Both the position numbers and the translations under genes were made by a program. A model generated the notes under the pieces. That model did not search any database. It was not told the origin of the DNA and saw only the letters and a list, made by a program, of their open reading frames with translations. This document shows, one piece after another, positions 26,061 through 35,669 of a stretch of DNA of 64,000 nt (position 1 is the stretch's first letter; the number at the start of each line of letters is the position of its first letter). The DNA is from Aquimarina algicola (GTDB lineage: Bacteria; Bacteroidota; Bacteroidia; Flavobacteriales; Flavobacteriaceae), in contig NZ_VFWZ01000002.1 of NCBI RefSeq assembly GCF_006443095.1, positions 1,488,001 to 1,552,000 of the forward strand, in the 5' to 3' direction.

Positions 26061-28442
26061 ATGTTTAAAAATTATATCAAAATAGCTTGGCGAAATCTGC
26101 AAAAACGAAAAGCCTTTACTTTTATCAATATCCTTGGGTTAGCCCTTGGTTTTGGATGTGTAATATTGATTTTTCTATTCATAACACACCATCTTCAATT
26201 CGACAATTTTCATGAAAATTCTGATCGTATTTATAGAATTGTAACTGAAGAGCGCAGTGACGAGATAGAGTATGAAGCCGCAGTGCCTCCGGGATTTGCT
26301 AATGCGTTTCGTAATGATTTTGGATATGCCGAAAAGGTAGTGAGCGCTTATTTCAGAGATAGACAGCAGGTAAATGGGATCGAGAATAATAGTGCAAAAC
26401 AATTCAAAAATGATATTGTTTTTGTTGATCTGGAGTTTTTTGAGGTTTTTAATTTTCCTACAGTTCAGAAGCTGAGTAATCGAAGCCTGATCGAACCTAA
26501 TACTGCTTTTGTAACCGAAAGTTTTACAAAAAGAATGTTTGGAGAAGAAAATGCTTTAGGTCAAAGTTTTGTTTTAGAAAACTTAGAAACAATTCAGATC
26601 ATAGGAGTACTCAAGGACTTGCCAAATAATTCTACGATTCAGGGAGATGCTTTTATTTCATTTAAAACATTAAAAGCATATGATGAGTTTATTACTAGTC
26701 AGTCTTGGGGAGGTATTGATAGTGACCTAAAGTGTTTTGCTATTTTACATCCAAATCAAGATATTGCTCAAATCGAAACTTCTTTGGTTCCTTTGGTTGC
26801 AAAGCATAGGCCAAAAAGCAAAAATATACATCGATATAAACTTCAGGAGTTTAATACTGTTCATCTCAATAGTGATTATGGAGGTATTAATACAAATCTA
26901 TTGTGGATTTTTGGTTTGATAGGTATATTTTTAATCACTATTGCATGTATTAATTTTATTAATATTTCTACAGCGCAAGCTTTTTATCGCTCTAAAGAAA
27001 TAGGGGTAAGAAAAGTGTTAGGAGGTCAAAAAAGACATTTTTTCTGGCAATTTATTTCAGAGACATTTATTATTAGTCTTTTTGCATTACTGATTGGTGG
27101 AGTTGTCGCTTTTTTAGCTTTACCAAAGTTTAATGAATTATTCAATTTAACGCTTACATTTCAAAAGGCATTTACTCTAGAATTTGTAGTCTTCATCTTA
27201 CTCCTTCTTACAGGGGTTTCTTTCCTTGCAGGAAGTTATCCTGGAGTTTTATTGGCAAAAGTTCTACCCACTCTGGCCCTAAAAGGAAAGCTAACTCAAC
27301 GTGATACAGGAGGGCAGTTTACTAGAAAGATATTGGTAACTACACAATTTGTAGTTTCAGTCATATTAATTGCATCAACGATTATAATAAGTAAGCAAAT
27401 CAATTATGCTGTAAATACAGATTTGGGTTTTGATAAAGATGCTATTGTAATGTTGGACATTCCTCGTGATGCAGAGGGTGCTAAAGTAAAAGGGTTAAGA
27501 GATCGTTTTATACAGCTTGCCGGAGTCAAAAATGCATCTGCTTGTCTCGCAAGTCCGGGAGGTTCTTATAGTAATTGGTCCACAAGGATAAAATATGACC
27601 ATCGTCCGGAGAGCGAAGAGTTTTCTATCTCAGCAAAGTTGGCAGACGAAAATTATGTAGATGCTTTTGACCTAAAATTGGTTGCAGGTCGACAATTTAT
27701 TGTATCTGATTCTATTACCGAAGTAATGGTTAATGAAAAACTAGCTGAAAAACTTGGTCTTGCTTCTTCAGAAGAGTTGATTGGTAAATATGTTGAATTA
27801 AATGGAGGAAGAATTAAAGCCAAAATTTCTGGAGTAGTTGCAAACTTTCATGATCAGGATTTTCAATCAGATATATCACCCGTATTTATATCACCGAACA
27901 AAAAATATTATGAATATGGTGTAAAAATAAACACACAAGATATAAGTGCAACTCTAGAAAGTATAGAAAAGTTATGGAAAGAAACGTTTCCCAAATACAT
28001 CTATAGCTTTGATTTTTTAGATCAACGTGTAGCCCAACAATATGAAGAAGAAAAACGCTTTTTGTCTTTGTCAAAATTGTTTTCGGGGCTTGCTATATTT
28101 ATTAGTTGTTTAGGGCTTTATGGGTTAATCTCATTTTTTGTAGCACAAAAAACCAAAGAGATAGGAGTTCGAAAGGTATTAGGAGGAAGTGTTTCGGATA
28201 TTTTAATACTGTTTACACGAGATTTTCTCAAACTCATTTTTATTGCAGGTCTCATTGCATCTCCAATAGCTTGGTATTTGATGAACAATTGGCTACAAAA
28301 TTATCGATATCGAATCGCAATTGATTGGTCAGTATTTGCCATTGCTATTATAGGAGTACTGATCATTATGTTAGTAACGATAAGCTATCAAGTTGTACGT
28401 GCAGCGATTGAAAACCCAGTAAATAGCTTGAAAGCAGAATAA
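26061..28442 (+). CDS. MacB/FtsX-type ABC permease 6 of 10
   Basis: A 793-residue permease from the ATG at 26061, chosen because every other copy begins MFKNYxKIAWR or similar; an in-frame GTG at 26052 would add only three residues. Fused-dimer plan with second segment about 282-303. Coupling motifs are SKEIGVRKVLGGQK (near 310) and TKEIGVRKVLGGSV (near 697). The box before segment 6 is FLDQRVAQQY. The periplasmic domains differ from neighbouring copies. Ends NPVNSLKAE. Confidence 0.92.
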   Translation: MFKNYIKIAWRNLQKRKAFTFINILGLALGFGCVILIFLFITHHLQFDNFHENSDRIYRIVTEERSDEIEYEAAVPPGFANAFRNDFGYAEKVVSAYFRDRQQVNGIENNSAKQFKNDIVFVDLEFFEVFNFPTVQKLSNRSLIEPNTAFVTESFTKRMFGEENALGQSFVLENLETIQIIGVLKDLPNNSTIQGDAFISFKTLKAYDEFITSQSWGGIDSDLKCFAILHPNQDIAQIETSLVPLVAKHRPKSKNIHRYKLQEFNTVHLNSDYGGINTNLLWIFGLIGIFLITIACINFINISTAQAFYRSKEIGVRKVLGGQKRHFFWQFISETFIISLFALLIGGVVAFLALPKFNELFNLTLTFQKAFTLEFVVFILLLLTGVSFLAGSYPGVLLAKVLPTLALKGKLTQRDTGGQFTRKILVTTQFVVSVILIASTIIISKQINYAVNTDLGFDKDAIVMLDIPRDAEGAKVKGLRDRFIQLAGVKNASACLASPGGSYSNWSTRIKYDHRPESEEFSISAKLADENYVDAFDLKLVAGRQFIVSDSITEVMVNEKLAEKLGLASSEELIGKYVELNGGRIKAKISGVVANFHDQDFQSDISPVFISPNKKYYEYGVKINTQDISATLESIEKLWKETFPKYIYSFDFLDQRVAQQYEEEKRFLSLSKLFSGLAIFISCLGLYGLISFFVAQKTKEIGVRKVLGGSVSDILILFTRDFLKLIFIAGLIASPIAWYLMNNWLQNYRYRIAIDWSVFAIAIIGVLIIMLVTISYQVVRAAIENPVNSLKAE

Positions 28443-28464
28443 TGAAGATTAATCAGGAGTGACT

Positions 28465-30825
28465 ATGTTTCAAACTAAAATTAGAACAGCAATTAGGGTT
28501 TTTAAAAAAGAAAAAACCTTTATGATCATCAATGTACTTGGTCTTTCTTTGGGGATATGGTGTAGTTTGTTGATCGCATTATGGGTGCAAGATGAGTATA
28601 ACCAGGATAAATTTCATAAAAACGGAGAACAAATATATAAGGTAATACGCAATGAAAAAGTTGATAAACAAATTGTAAGTACAAAATTTGGTACGGCATA
28701 CCCTATAGGGCCTGCCTTAGAACAAGAGGTTCCAGAGATTGAAAATATCATACGATATGCTCAGCCCAGAAAAGGAGTTATGCAGGTTTCAGATACTTTT
28801 ATAGAAGCTGATATAGCTGCGGTAGATGCTGGTTTTTTCAATGTTTTTTCATTTGTTTTAAAAGAAGGAAACCCAAAAAAATGTCTTAAAGATGTAAATG
28901 ACATAGTTGTCTCAGAAGAATTTGCCTCTAGGTATTTTGAAGAAGGAAATAGTGTGGGTAAAACCATTAAAACTGTAATCAATGAGACCGACTTTACATT
29001 TACGATCTCAGGAGTTTTTAAAAAAATACCTCAAAAATCCTCAATGCAATTTGATGCGGTGATCCCTGTATATAATTACCTTCAATTCAATAATGAAAGT
29101 TGGGGTAATTCCTGGCTTACTACATATGCCGTAGTAGATACTAATGCCAAAGTAGAAGATGTATTACAAAAAATTGAAAAACTTCCTGCTAGAAAAGCCG
29201 ATGTAGATTGGTTTACACTATCACTCCAGCCTTTTCATGAGATCTATTTATATTCTAAATTTAGAAATGGTATTGCTACAGGCGGTAGAATAGATTATGT
29301 AATACTATTTTCGTTTATAGCAATTTTTACACTTCTTATAGCTTGCTTTAATTTTATTAACCTTACCACATCCTGGTCAATCAAAAGATCAAGAGAAATT
29401 GGGGTAAAAAAGATACTAGGTGCAAAAAGAGGCACACTAATAGGGCAGTTTATTTTTGAATCTGTCATTTTTGTTACAATATCACTAGTATTAGGGATTT
29501 TATACACTCAAATCTCTATCTCATGGTTTAATGAGATTACCTCAAAACAATTAGAGATACAATATTTTGACTTTACGTTTTATGGTATCTTATTGATGAT
29601 CGGTTTATTTACCGTAGTATGTTCTGCTATTTATCCGGCTTTCTTTTTATCATCTTTTAATGCGGTATCTGCACTAAAAGGAAAAATCAGTAATAGCATT
29701 AATCAGACAATGTTGAGAAAAAGTTTAGTCGTGATTCAATTTGGGATTTCAATCATTATGGTCGCAGGTACAATTGTCGTTTACTTTCAATTAGACTACA
29801 TACTCAATAAAAATCTTGGCTTAGATAAAGAAAATGTTATTTACATGCCAATGGATGCAAATATCTATAAGCAGGCAGAGGCTTTTAAATCTGAACTGGC
29901 AAAATTTCCGGGAATAGTTAGTGTTAGTTCTTCTAATAGTGATTTGATTACTCCGATAGGAAATTCATCAGACCCTGTTTGGGAAGGGAAAACCGAAAAT
30001 GAAGGACAATTATGGTTTTCTATCCTAGATGTAGATTTTGGACTTATAGAAATGCTCAATCTCGATATCACAAAAGGAAGATCTTTTTCAAAGAGATTAT
30101 CTAGTGATACAATACACTATATCATTAATGAGGAGGCAGCAAAATTAATGAATATAAAAGATCCTATTAATGCGTCGTTACGTTTTTGGGGAGATGAAAA
30201 CGGAAAAATTGTGGGAGTAGTCAAAGATTTTCATTTTACGTCATTGCGTAGTCCTATAGCTCCTATGATTATTAGATGTAGGCCGACCAATACAGATATG
30301 TTGTACATAAAAACATTACCGCAAAAAACAAAAGAATCTATCTCATATTTAGAGCAATTACATAAACGATTCAGTAGTTTTCCTTTTGATTTTCATTTTC
30401 TTGATGAAACTATTGAAAAAAGCTACAAAGAAGAGCAGAGAGTTCAGAAAATAGGAGGGATTTTTTCTGCTTTGGCCATTTTTATTTCTAGTATGGGATT
30501 ATTTGGTTTGGCATCTTTTACAGCTAATCGAAGAGCCAAAGAGATTGCGATTAGAAAAGTTTTGGGAGCAAGTTCTTTTGGAGTGTTTAATATGTTGTCT
30601 AAAGAATGCTTAAAACTTGTATTGGTATCTTCTCTATTTAGTATTCCGTTTGCCTGGTATATTGTAAATGGATGGATACAAGACTTTGCTTTTCGTATTG
30701 ATATCCAATGGTGGATGTTTGCAATAGCAAGTATTGTAGTTTTACTAATAGCGTTATCAACTGTTAGTTATCAAAGTATAAGATCTGCAAAAACGAATCC
30801 TGTAAAAAGCTTAAAAACAGAATAA
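28465..30825 (+). CDS. MacB/FtsX-type ABC permease 7 of 10
   Basis: A 786-residue permease from the ATG at 28465; an in-frame GTG at 28459 adds two residues. The N-terminus (MFQTKIRTAIRVFKKEKTF) departs from the MFKNYIKIAWR form of copies 1-6. Fused-dimer plan. Coupling motifs are SREIGVKKILGAKR (near 308) and AKEIAIRKVLGASS (near 690). The box before segment 6 is FLDETIEKSY. Ends NPVKSLKTE. Shortest of the ten, with shorter periplasmic loops, not a truncation. Confidence 0.92.
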   Translation: MFQTKIRTAIRVFKKEKTFMIINVLGLSLGIWCSLLIALWVQDEYNQDKFHKNGEQIYKVIRNEKVDKQIVSTKFGTAYPIGPALEQEVPEIENIIRYAQPRKGVMQVSDTFIEADIAAVDAGFFNVFSFVLKEGNPKKCLKDVNDIVVSEEFASRYFEEGNSVGKTIKTVINETDFTFTISGVFKKIPQKSSMQFDAVIPVYNYLQFNNESWGNSWLTTYAVVDTNAKVEDVLQKIEKLPARKADVDWFTLSLQPFHEIYLYSKFRNGIATGGRIDYVILFSFIAIFTLLIACFNFINLTTSWSIKRSREIGVKKILGAKRGTLIGQFIFESVIFVTISLVLGILYTQISISWFNEITSKQLEIQYFDFTFYGILLMIGLFTVVCSAIYPAFFLSSFNAVSALKGKISNSINQTMLRKSLVVIQFGISIIMVAGTIVVYFQLDYILNKNLGLDKENVIYMPMDANIYKQAEAFKSELAKFPGIVSVSSSNSDLITPIGNSSDPVWEGKTENEGQLWFSILDVDFGLIEMLNLDITKGRSFSKRLSSDTIHYIINEEAAKLMNIKDPINASLRFWGDENGKIVGVVKDFHFTSLRSPIAPMIIRCRPTNTDMLYIKTLPQKTKESISYLEQLHKRFSSFPFDFHFLDETIEKSYKEEQRVQKIGGIFSALAIFISSMGLFGLASFTANRRAKEIAIRKVLGASSFGVFNMLSKECLKLVLVSSLFSIPFAWYIVNGWIQDFAFRIDIQWWMFAIASIVVLLIALSTVSYQSIRSAKTNPVKSLKTE

Positions 30826-30854
30826 ATACTGCTCACATCAAAAAATGAATAATT

Positions 30855-33221
30855 ATGTTGAAACATCATCTTATCCTCTACATGAGGAGTATCAAAAAAT
30901 ATAAAATTCCCTTTATAATCAATATTATTGGGCTTTCTACAGCTTTAACTTGTAGTATATTAATTTATCTATGGGTGAGTGATGAGTTGCATGTAGATAA
31001 ATTCCATAAGCATCAAAACCAGATTTTTCATTTGATGGAAACTCTCGACTTTGCAGATGAAAAATCGGTAAGCCCACATACATCTGGTATTATAATACCT
31101 TTGTTAGTAGAAGAAATGCCAGAAATCGAGCAGGCAACTCGTGTAGCAAAATACCCTAAAAATGCTTCAATTTTTGTAGAAGACAAAACGATAAAAGCAG
31201 ATGGGTATTATGTGGGAAAAACGTTTTTTGATATTTTTTCTTTCCCAATTATTGAAGGAAATAAAAATACAATCTGGACGAATACCAATAGTATTTTATT
31301 GTCAGAGTCGCTTGCAAAAAATTTGTTTGGAACTACACAAAACGCAATCGGAAAAACAATAGACTTCCAAAAAAAGAAAAAATATGTTGTCTCAGGTATA
31401 TTCAAAGATGTACCTACAAAATCTTCAGAAAATTTTGATTTTGTTCTCTCTTATGAAGAACGAATACTTGTTCAACCCAATCTTATGGAATGGGGTAGTT
31501 CGGGTACTTATGCATATTTAAAAATGAAACCCGAAACAGATGTAGTGGCGTTTAATCTAAAAATAAAAGATTTTATAAAGCAGAAAACAAATAATGATCA
31601 AATATACCGAACTCCATTTCTAAAAAAATATTCTGATGAATATCTGTATGGTAACTATAAAGATGGTATACAGACAGGTGGTAGAATTACATATGTAAAA
31701 CTTTTTTCTATCATAGCTCTATTTATCTTGATTATTGCATGTATCAATTTTATGAATTTGTCTACAGCAAAAGTTTCAAGACGATTAAAAGAGATTGGGA
31801 TCAAAAAAGCGATTGGAGCAAGTAAAAAAACACTTGTTTTTCAATATTTGACAGAAGCAGTTGTACTAGCATTTATGGCGTTATTTCTTGCTATGATTTT
31901 TGTACTTCTATTACTTCCGGAGTTTAACCAAATAACGGGAAAACAACTTACAATTACTCTCGATAGTACACTTCTTATAGCATTATTGAGTATTACTTTG
32001 TTTACTGGTTTATTATCAGGAAGCTATCCCGCATTGTACTTATCAGGATTTAAGCCTGCTACTATTTTAAAAGGTAAATTAAATACTTCTGTTGGAGAAT
32101 TATGGACACGAAAAGGACTTGTAATTATACAATATACAATTTCTATCATTTTAATTGTGTCGGTACTGGTGATCTACAAACAAATTGAATTTATTCAAAA
32201 TAAAAATTTAGGATATTCTAAAGAGCAAGTGATTCATTTTGATCGAGAAGGAAAAACTCTTGATAATAATTATATCCATACTTTTTTGTCTGCATTAAAA
32301 AAAGTTCCCGGTGTAGTCAATGCTTCTTGCACACGTAATAGGATGACCGGTAATAGTTGGGAAGTTGGTGGATTTGATTGGGAAGGGAAAGATCCAAATG
32401 ACTATACTCAATTTGAGCACATGATAGCATACTATGATCTCATTGAAATGTTGAATATTGACGTCTTACAAGGAAGAGCCTTTTCTGAAAATTTTAAATC
32501 AGAAAATACTAAGGTGATTTTTAATGAAGCAGCCATTAATCATATGAATCTTAAAGATCCGGTAGGAAAAACAATTTCTTTTTGGGGAAAACAAAAAGAA
32601 ATCGTAGGGGTTGTCAAAAATTTTCATTTTCAATCATTGCATGAAGATATTAAACCGATGTTGATCAGTTTTTGGCCTGATAGACTCTCTAAGTTTATGG
32701 TGAAAATAGAAAAAGGAAGAGAAAAAGAAGCGATCGCTAACTTAAATACCTTTTACAAAGAATACAATCCTAACTTTTTGTTCGATTATAGTTTTCTTGA
32801 CGAAAACTACCAAAAATTATACTTATCAGAGCAGCGAATTGCAAAACTATCAAGATATTTTGCAGTATTGGCGATATTGATTTCATGTTTGGGGCTTTTT
32901 GGCTTGGTCTCTTTTACCGCAGAAAGAAGAAAGAAAGAAGTTGGTATCCGGAAAGTACTAGGAGACAGTAGCGCACATATTTCTTTTTTACTCTCTAAAG
33001 AATTTGTAAAACTTGTTTTGGTAGCGATCTGTTTGGGTCTACCTATAAGCTATGTCCTTACTAATAGCTGGCTATCAGGGTTTGCATATAATGCAGGAAC
33101 AAGTATATGGTATTTTTTGACCGCTGGTGCATTCGTATTAATTATCACTATCCTTACCGTAAGTACTCAAACTATAATTGCTGCCAATAGAAACCCTGTA
33201 GAAGCTTTGAAGGATGAATAA
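30855..33221 (+). CDS. MacB/FtsX-type ABC permease 8 of 10
   Basis: A 788-residue permease, fused-dimer plan. Its N-terminus (MLKHHLILYMRSIKKYK) is the most divergent of the set. Coupling motifs are LKEIGIKKAIGASK (near 309) and KKEVGIRKVLGDSS (near 692, with Asp after G). The box before segment 6 is FLDENYQKLY. Ends NPVEALKDE, a form shared in part with permease 10. Copies 7 and 8 both carry a GG-R-I-x-Y-V sequence just before the second membrane segment, suggesting they are close relatives. Confidence 0.92.
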   Translation: MLKHHLILYMRSIKKYKIPFIINIIGLSTALTCSILIYLWVSDELHVDKFHKHQNQIFHLMETLDFADEKSVSPHTSGIIIPLLVEEMPEIEQATRVAKYPKNASIFVEDKTIKADGYYVGKTFFDIFSFPIIEGNKNTIWTNTNSILLSESLAKNLFGTTQNAIGKTIDFQKKKKYVVSGIFKDVPTKSSENFDFVLSYEERILVQPNLMEWGSSGTYAYLKMKPETDVVAFNLKIKDFIKQKTNNDQIYRTPFLKKYSDEYLYGNYKDGIQTGGRITYVKLFSIIALFILIIACINFMNLSTAKVSRRLKEIGIKKAIGASKKTLVFQYLTEAVVLAFMALFLAMIFVLLLLPEFNQITGKQLTITLDSTLLIALLSITLFTGLLSGSYPALYLSGFKPATILKGKLNTSVGELWTRKGLVIIQYTISIILIVSVLVIYKQIEFIQNKNLGYSKEQVIHFDREGKTLDNNYIHTFLSALKKVPGVVNASCTRNRMTGNSWEVGGFDWEGKDPNDYTQFEHMIAYYDLIEMLNIDVLQGRAFSENFKSENTKVIFNEAAINHMNLKDPVGKTISFWGKQKEIVGVVKNFHFQSLHEDIKPMLISFWPDRLSKFMVKIEKGREKEAIANLNTFYKEYNPNFLFDYSFLDENYQKLYLSEQRIAKLSRYFAVLAILISCLGLFGLVSFTAERRKKEVGIRKVLGDSSAHISFLLSKEFVKLVLVAICLGLPISYVLTNSWLSGFAYNAGTSIWYFLTAGAFVLIITILTVSTQTIIAANRNPVEALKDE

Positions 33222-33242
33222 CTGTTATTTAAACCACCCATT

Positions 33243-35630
33243 ATGTATATGAATTATCTAAAAATAGCGTGGAGAAACCTAAAAGGGAGTAAACTGTTTT
33301 CTGTAATCAATATTCTGGGTCTATCTATTGGTATTGCAGTTACTATAGTATTACTCTTGTATATACATGCAGAGCTTAGTTTCGACAAGATGTATACAAA
33401 TCAAGATCGTATCCATAGAGTGTTGTTGCATACCGAAGATGGTGTAGCAAAAGAAATTTGGACAGGAATTCCCTCTGCATTAAGCCCTGCTTTACAAAAT
33501 GAAATTCCTGAAATTGAATACGCATCAAGATTACTAAAACATGACTATGGTGGCAATGCTGCAATTATAAAAGCAAATCAAAAACATTTTTCAGAACAAA
33601 AATTGTATTGGGCAGATGCAGCATTATTTAAAATCTTTGATATTGAATTTATAGTGGGGCAGAGTACCACTATATTAAACGATCCCAATACTGTAGTGTT
33701 ATCAGAAAGTACCGCCCAAAAATATTTTGGGAATGATAACCCTTTGGGCAAACTTATTACACTTAATAATAGTGAGCAACTCGAAGTAAAAGGAGTTTTT
33801 AAAGATTTCCCCTCAAATAGCAGTCTAAGTTGTGATATAATTGTTTCATTTACATCACTACAGTACCATCTTAACCCAAGTTGGGGCAATGCAAGTTTTG
33901 AAACTTATTGTTTATTGAAACCTAACACTTTTGTTGATGATATACAACAAAGTATTCAGCAGATTGTAGACAAAAATATTCCAAAAGATGAGCAATGGTA
34001 CTCTTTTACATTACAACCTTTAGAACGTGTTCATTTATACTCAGCTTCTTATAAAGATAACTATTCAAGTAAAATAGGCGATATCAACGAAATCCAAAAC
34101 TTATCTTTTCTTGCCATTTTGATTTTACTTATCGCTTGTATTAATTACATGAACTTAATTACTGCCCATTCTCAAAAAAAAGCTAAAGATATAGGAGTCA
34201 ATAAAACATTAGGAGCGACTTCAAGAACATTGATATTTAGGTTTTATGTCGAAACAGCTTTACTTACTTGCATCGCTATGATTATAGGTATTGTGTTTAC
34301 TATTGTTATGCTACCTTTTTTTAATACTGTTTTTCAAAGTACCCTTGATATTGCGATGCTGGGGAATGTATATTTTATATTTGGAATGATCGTTATTTGG
34401 CTTATTGTTACTTTGATTGCCGGGTCTTATCCTGCTATTTTTTTATCAAAAGCTTCGACAGGGATGATGCTTAAGCCATCTTTTAGAATGGGAAAAAATA
34501 CGATTCTAGTTAGAAAAGGACTGGTAATTTTACAATTTGCAGCATCTGCAGTATTAATCGTAAGTGTGATCATCATGCATAAACAACTTCAATTTATGCA
34601 AAATAAGGAATTAGGTTTTGACCCCGAAAATGTAGTAGCGATACCTATAACTGCAATACAAACACCACAAAAACAACATACTTTGGTAAAAGCTTTTGAG
34701 TCTTTGGCTACTATATCTCATGTTACAAAAGCACAAGGATTTCCCAGTGTTGATGTAAGTGGAAATTCACTATCAAGAACTCAAGATTTTGCAACATATA
34801 TCGATATTAGATCAAATGCTGTAGATCCAAATTTTGTGGATGTACTAAAGCTTAACATGTTAGAAGGAAAGCGACTTTCTGAAAATAAGCAAGATGCTGA
34901 TACGATCAAAGAAATGGTACTTAATGCAAAGGCTGTGAAACAACTTGGATATGATATCAAAGAGGTTGTTGGTAAAAAAGTATATATGAATAATAGGATT
35001 TTTTATGTTGTAGGGGTAGTAAATGATTTTAATTTTTCTTCTTTACATATTCCTATTGGAGCCTATGCCTTTCATAATGGTACAAGAGAGTCCAAAAGAT
35101 ATCTTCTGGTGCGCACTACGGGATCAAATGTAAGCAGTTCAATACAACAGTTGGAAGCTACTTTTAAGAAGATAGCGCCAGATGCAATTTTTGAGTTTGA
35201 GTTTTTGAACAAGAGACTACAAAATCTATATACTTATGAGCAAAAGATTGCTCAAATTTATGTCATGTTTTGTGGTTTGGCGATTTTGATTGCTTGTCTA
35301 GGCCTTTTTGGATTGGCAGCTTTTACTGCAGAGCAACGTACCAAAGAAATTGGTATCAGAAAAGTCCTTGGAGCCAGCGTTACCAGAATTACACAAATGC
35401 TTTCACTTGATTTTGTCAAGTTGGTTTTGATAGCGATTATAATTGCTTTTCCTATTGCCATTTTGATCATGAACAATTGGCTTGAGAAATTTGCTTACAA
35501 AACAGATATAGGGTTGCATGTTTTTTTGAGCGCAGGTTTTATGATCCTTACTATAGCATTGATCACAATAAGCTCTCATGCTATTAAGGCTGCTATGCAA
35601 AACCCAGTAAAGAGTTTGAAAACAGAGTAG
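33243..35630 (+). CDS. MacB/FtsX-type ABC permease 9 of 10
   Basis: A 795-residue permease, fused-dimer plan. The first coupling motif is AKDIGVNKTLGATS (near 313): the Glu and the second Arg of the usual K-E-I-G-V-R-K are Asp and Asn. The second motif TKEIGIRKVLGASV (near 698) is canonical. The box before segment 6 reads FLNKRLQNLY, losing the Asp. These changes suggest an asymmetric ATPase contact. Starts 21 bases after permease 8; ends NPVKSLKTE. Confidence 0.92.
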   Translation: MYMNYLKIAWRNLKGSKLFSVINILGLSIGIAVTIVLLLYIHAELSFDKMYTNQDRIHRVLLHTEDGVAKEIWTGIPSALSPALQNEIPEIEYASRLLKHDYGGNAAIIKANQKHFSEQKLYWADAALFKIFDIEFIVGQSTTILNDPNTVVLSESTAQKYFGNDNPLGKLITLNNSEQLEVKGVFKDFPSNSSLSCDIIVSFTSLQYHLNPSWGNASFETYCLLKPNTFVDDIQQSIQQIVDKNIPKDEQWYSFTLQPLERVHLYSASYKDNYSSKIGDINEIQNLSFLAILILLIACINYMNLITAHSQKKAKDIGVNKTLGATSRTLIFRFYVETALLTCIAMIIGIVFTIVMLPFFNTVFQSTLDIAMLGNVYFIFGMIVIWLIVTLIAGSYPAIFLSKASTGMMLKPSFRMGKNTILVRKGLVILQFAASAVLIVSVIIMHKQLQFMQNKELGFDPENVVAIPITAIQTPQKQHTLVKAFESLATISHVTKAQGFPSVDVSGNSLSRTQDFATYIDIRSNAVDPNFVDVLKLNMLEGKRLSENKQDADTIKEMVLNAKAVKQLGYDIKEVVGKKVYMNNRIFYVVGVVNDFNFSSLHIPIGAYAFHNGTRESKRYLLVRTTGSNVSSSIQQLEATFKKIAPDAIFEFEFLNKRLQNLYTYEQKIAQIYVMFCGLAILIACLGLFGLAAFTAEQRTKEIGIRKVLGASVTRITQMLSLDFVKLVLIAIIIAFPIAILIMNNWLEKFAYKTDIGLHVFLSAGFMILTIALITISSHAIKAAMQNPVKSLKTE

Positions 35631-35669
35631 TAAATAGTCAATGAGTATTGATAATATTTTTAATGATGT